6,581 nucleotides of DNA, from contig MHXC01000002.1 in NCBI GenBank assembly GCA_001824325.1, forward strand, positions 4,519 through 11,099, written 5' to 3'. The notes beneath the pieces were generated by a model. The model saw only the letters and a program-made list of their open reading frames with translations. It was not told where the DNA came from and ran no database searches. Made by a program: the position numbers and the translations under genes. This document shows, piece after piece, positions 5,250 to 6,581 of the stretch (its first letter is position 1; every line of letters begins with the position of its first letter). This DNA comes from Parcubacteria group bacterium RIFCSPHIGHO2_01_FULL_47_10b. Its GTDB lineage: Bacteria; Patescibacteriota; Minisyncoccia; 2-01-FULL-47-10.

Positions 5250-5278
5250 TTGCACTCCCCGCGTTTCCGTTCTAGTAT
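5250..5278 (+). promoter_or_regulatory. Promoter of the glycosyltransferase gene
   Basis: TTGCAC (5250-5255), exactly 17 nt, then TAGTAT (5273-5278). The predicted start is about 5285, only some three bases before the ATG at 5288, so the mRNA would be leaderless or nearly so. No Shine-Dalgarno is present. The glycosyltransferase would then be transcribed apart from the toxin-antitoxin pair. Confidence 0.52.
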
Positions 5279-5287
5279 GCAGTCACG

Positions 5288-6448
5288 ATGAAGGTTGCAC
5301 TGGTCCATGATTACTTACATCAGTTTGGAGGGGCTGAACGAGTGTTGAAAGCGTTTACGGAGCTCTATCCGCGGGCGCCAATTTTTACGTTGTTTTATGA
5401 CGCTGAACGCACAAAGGGAGTGTTTGCTGACCGTCAGATTGTGACGTCTCGACTACAGCGACGACGATTTATTCGCGAACGGCACCATTTGTTCCCATGG
5501 CTGATGCCATTTCATGTGGAGCAATTTGATCTGCGCGATTTTGACTTGGTGCTTTCTGATTCGTCGAGCTTTGCCAAGGGCGTCATCACAAAGCCCGGCA
5601 CCATTCATATCGATTATTGCCATACGCCGATGCGGTATGCGTGGGACGATTCGCACCAGTATCTTGAAGGGTATGGGTTGCCGTGGTTCGCGAAACGATT
5701 CGCGCCATGGGGTTTAAACTATTTACGCATGTGGGACTATGAGGCCAGTCGTCGGGTTGATCATTTTATTGCAAATTCTATACTGGTCAAGCAGCGCATA
5801 CAAAAATATTACCGGCGCGAGAGCACGGTGATTTATCCGCCGGTGGAGTTTCCTGGTACTGTGGAGTTGTCTAGTAGTATAGATGGTACAGAAAGAGCGG
5901 CAGAACTCACGCCTAAGGACGCAAAAGCCGATTACTTTTTAGTTGTCGCTCGCCTCGAGCCATATAAGCAAACGGAGTTGGCTATCGAGACGTGTAATGA
6001 ACTAAGGCTACCGCTACGCATTGTCGGCATAGGCCGTGAATTCACACGACTCAAAAGGCTCGCGGGACGAACGGTATCATTTCTCGGATCGGTGAGCGAC
6101 GACGAGCTGCACTCGCTCTATACGAATGCCCGAGCAGTTATCTTTCCGCAGCTCGAGGATTTTGGCATTGTGCCTCTGGAAGCAATGGCGCACTGCACGC
6201 CCGTGATTGCGTATGGCGCCGGTGGAGCGCTTGAGAGCGTGGTGCGCGACACTACAGGCATCTTTTTTAGAAAACAAACCACACAGTCACTAATTGAAGC
6301 CATAAAACGCTTCGAAACGATGCGGTTTGACAAGGATGTCATACGCGCCCGCGCAGCAACATTTGATAAAGCGACATTTCAAGATAGAATACAATCGTAT
6401 ATCGCCGATGTACTGTCTCATCAACTAACACAACGCTATGGAACTTAA
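5288..6448 (+). CDS. GT4-family (GT-B fold) glycosyltransferase
   Basis: A 386-residue retaining glycosyltransferase that would add a sugar from a nucleotide donor to a growing lipid-linked glycan at the inner face of the membrane. The N-terminal Rossmann domain starts with MKVALVHDYLHQFGGAERVL, with the acceptor-side Gly-Gly at 14-15. It continues through FDLVLSDSSSFAKGVI (85-100) and IDYCHTPMRYAWD (108-120), a pattern common in GT4 mannosyl- or rhamnosyltransferases. The C-terminal donor domain has VVARLEPYKQTELAIE (219-234; R222 and K227 typical phosphate contacts). It also has VGIGRE (246-251) and the EX7E motif E290-DFGIVPL-E298, then GTP-like turn AYGAGGALESV (308-318). Length and motif order are normal. 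The linker at 190-214 is variable and not informative. It follows the sugar-phosphate transferase with the toxin pair between them, and its end overlaps the next gene. The exact sugar and linkage are unknown. Confidence 0.92.
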   Translation: MKVALVHDYLHQFGGAERVLKAFTELYPRAPIFTLFYDAERTKGVFADRQIVTSRLQRRRFIRERHHLFPWLMPFHVEQFDLRDFDLVLSDSSSFAKGVITKPGTIHIDYCHTPMRYAWDDSHQYLEGYGLPWFAKRFAPWGLNYLRMWDYEASRRVDHFIANSILVKQRIQKYYRRESTVIYPPVEFPGTVELSSSIDGTERAAELTPKDAKADYFLVVARLEPYKQTELAIETCNELRLPLRIVGIGREFTRLKRLAGRTVSFLGSVSDDELHSLYTNARAVIFPQLEDFGIVPLEAMAHCTPVIAYGAGGALESVVRDTTGIFFRKQTTQSLIEAIKRFETMRFDKDVIRARAATFDKATFQDRIQSYIADVLSHQLTQRYGT

Positions 6449-6581
6449 AATGCATTGGCATATTATCAAAGGGGGAAAGCGGTTGGTATTGGCTACTGCA
6501 CTGGTATGTGTGTGTATCGCTGCGCTGGTAAATGTGTTTGGATACACGGGTATTGCAGGGACATTCAATTTGTATCTGATA
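6438..6581 (+). CDS. Membrane protein of unknown function, N-terminus only
   Basis: An open frame of 48 codons runs from ATG at 6438 to the window edge, overlapping the last 11 nt of the glycosyltransferase gene. A second in-frame ATG lies at 6450. The visible part has a short amphipathic start (MELKMHWHIIKGGKR) followed by a hydrophobic segment at about residues 16-34 (LVLATALVCVCIAALVNVF), with basic residues before it, so the N-terminus is probably cytoplasmic. The layout, a short basic start then one membrane helix, is seen in chain-length regulators (Wzz-like) and in other polysaccharide membrane proteins, but 48 residues are too few to assign a family. The overlap suggests translational coupling with the glycosyltransferase. 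Confidence 0.6.
   Translation, partial: MELKMHWHIIKGGKRLVLATALVCVCIAALVNVFGYTGIAGTFNLYLI

Noticed and set aside
5022..5464. Shared peptide VTSRLQRR in the toxin (5022-5045) and the glycosyltransferase (5441-5464)
   Set aside because: Only eight residues match, in unrelated folds, and the DNA differs at several third and other positions. It is most likely chance.

Overview
The window is bacterial. It carries a clear bacterial RNase P RNA gene, uses the standard genetic code (TGA serves as stop in several genes) and has genes with weak or no Shine-Dalgarno sites. The compact layout, the poor ribosome binding sites and a miniature type V CRISPR effector would fit a Candidate Phyla Radiation (Patescibacteria) genome or a similar uncultured bacterium. 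That placement is inference and is not proven by any one gene.

Left part, minus strand (about 1-2817): a CRISPR-Cas operon in the order effector, cas1, cas2. A promoter at 2789-2817 reads leftward into a 494-residue protein (1244-2728, GTG start). This protein has the C-terminal architecture of Cas12/TnpB: RuvC-I, RuvC-II, a Cys4 zinc finger and RuvC-III. After a 45-bp spacer containing a perfect 10-bp hairpin comes a complete cas1 (215-1198) with its catalytic residues. Then, 12 bp further on, comes cas2, cut by the window edge (1-202). No CRISPR array or tracrRNA is visible, so the array is probably beyond the left edge. The key point is that the effector has lost two of the three RuvC acidic residues (Asp to Ser305 and Asp to Ala480) and keeps only Glu389, while Cas1 and Cas2 look intact. 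This suggests a spacer-acquiring type V system whose effector binds but does not cut DNA.

Middle (2807-3217): rnpB on the plus strand, transcribed divergently from the cas operon. The two promoters sit back to back and their -35 boxes meet in the palindrome TTGACTGTCAA. Long-range P1, P2 and P4 pairings and the P3 hairpin can be traced by eye.

Right part, plus strand (3240-6581): a surface-polysaccharide region. A membrane-bound polyprenyl-phosphate sugar-1-phosphate transferase (3252-4628) would start the lipid-linked glycan. A GT4-type glycosyltransferase (5288-6448) would extend it. A membrane protein of unknown role begins at 6438 and runs off the edge. Between the two enzymes sits a type II toxin-antitoxin pair (ribbon-helix-helix antitoxin and MazF/PemK-like toxin, 4687-5225), with its own promoter overlapped by a palindromic operator. 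Several promoters here place the predicted transcription start at or within a few bases of the start codon, suggesting leaderless mRNAs.
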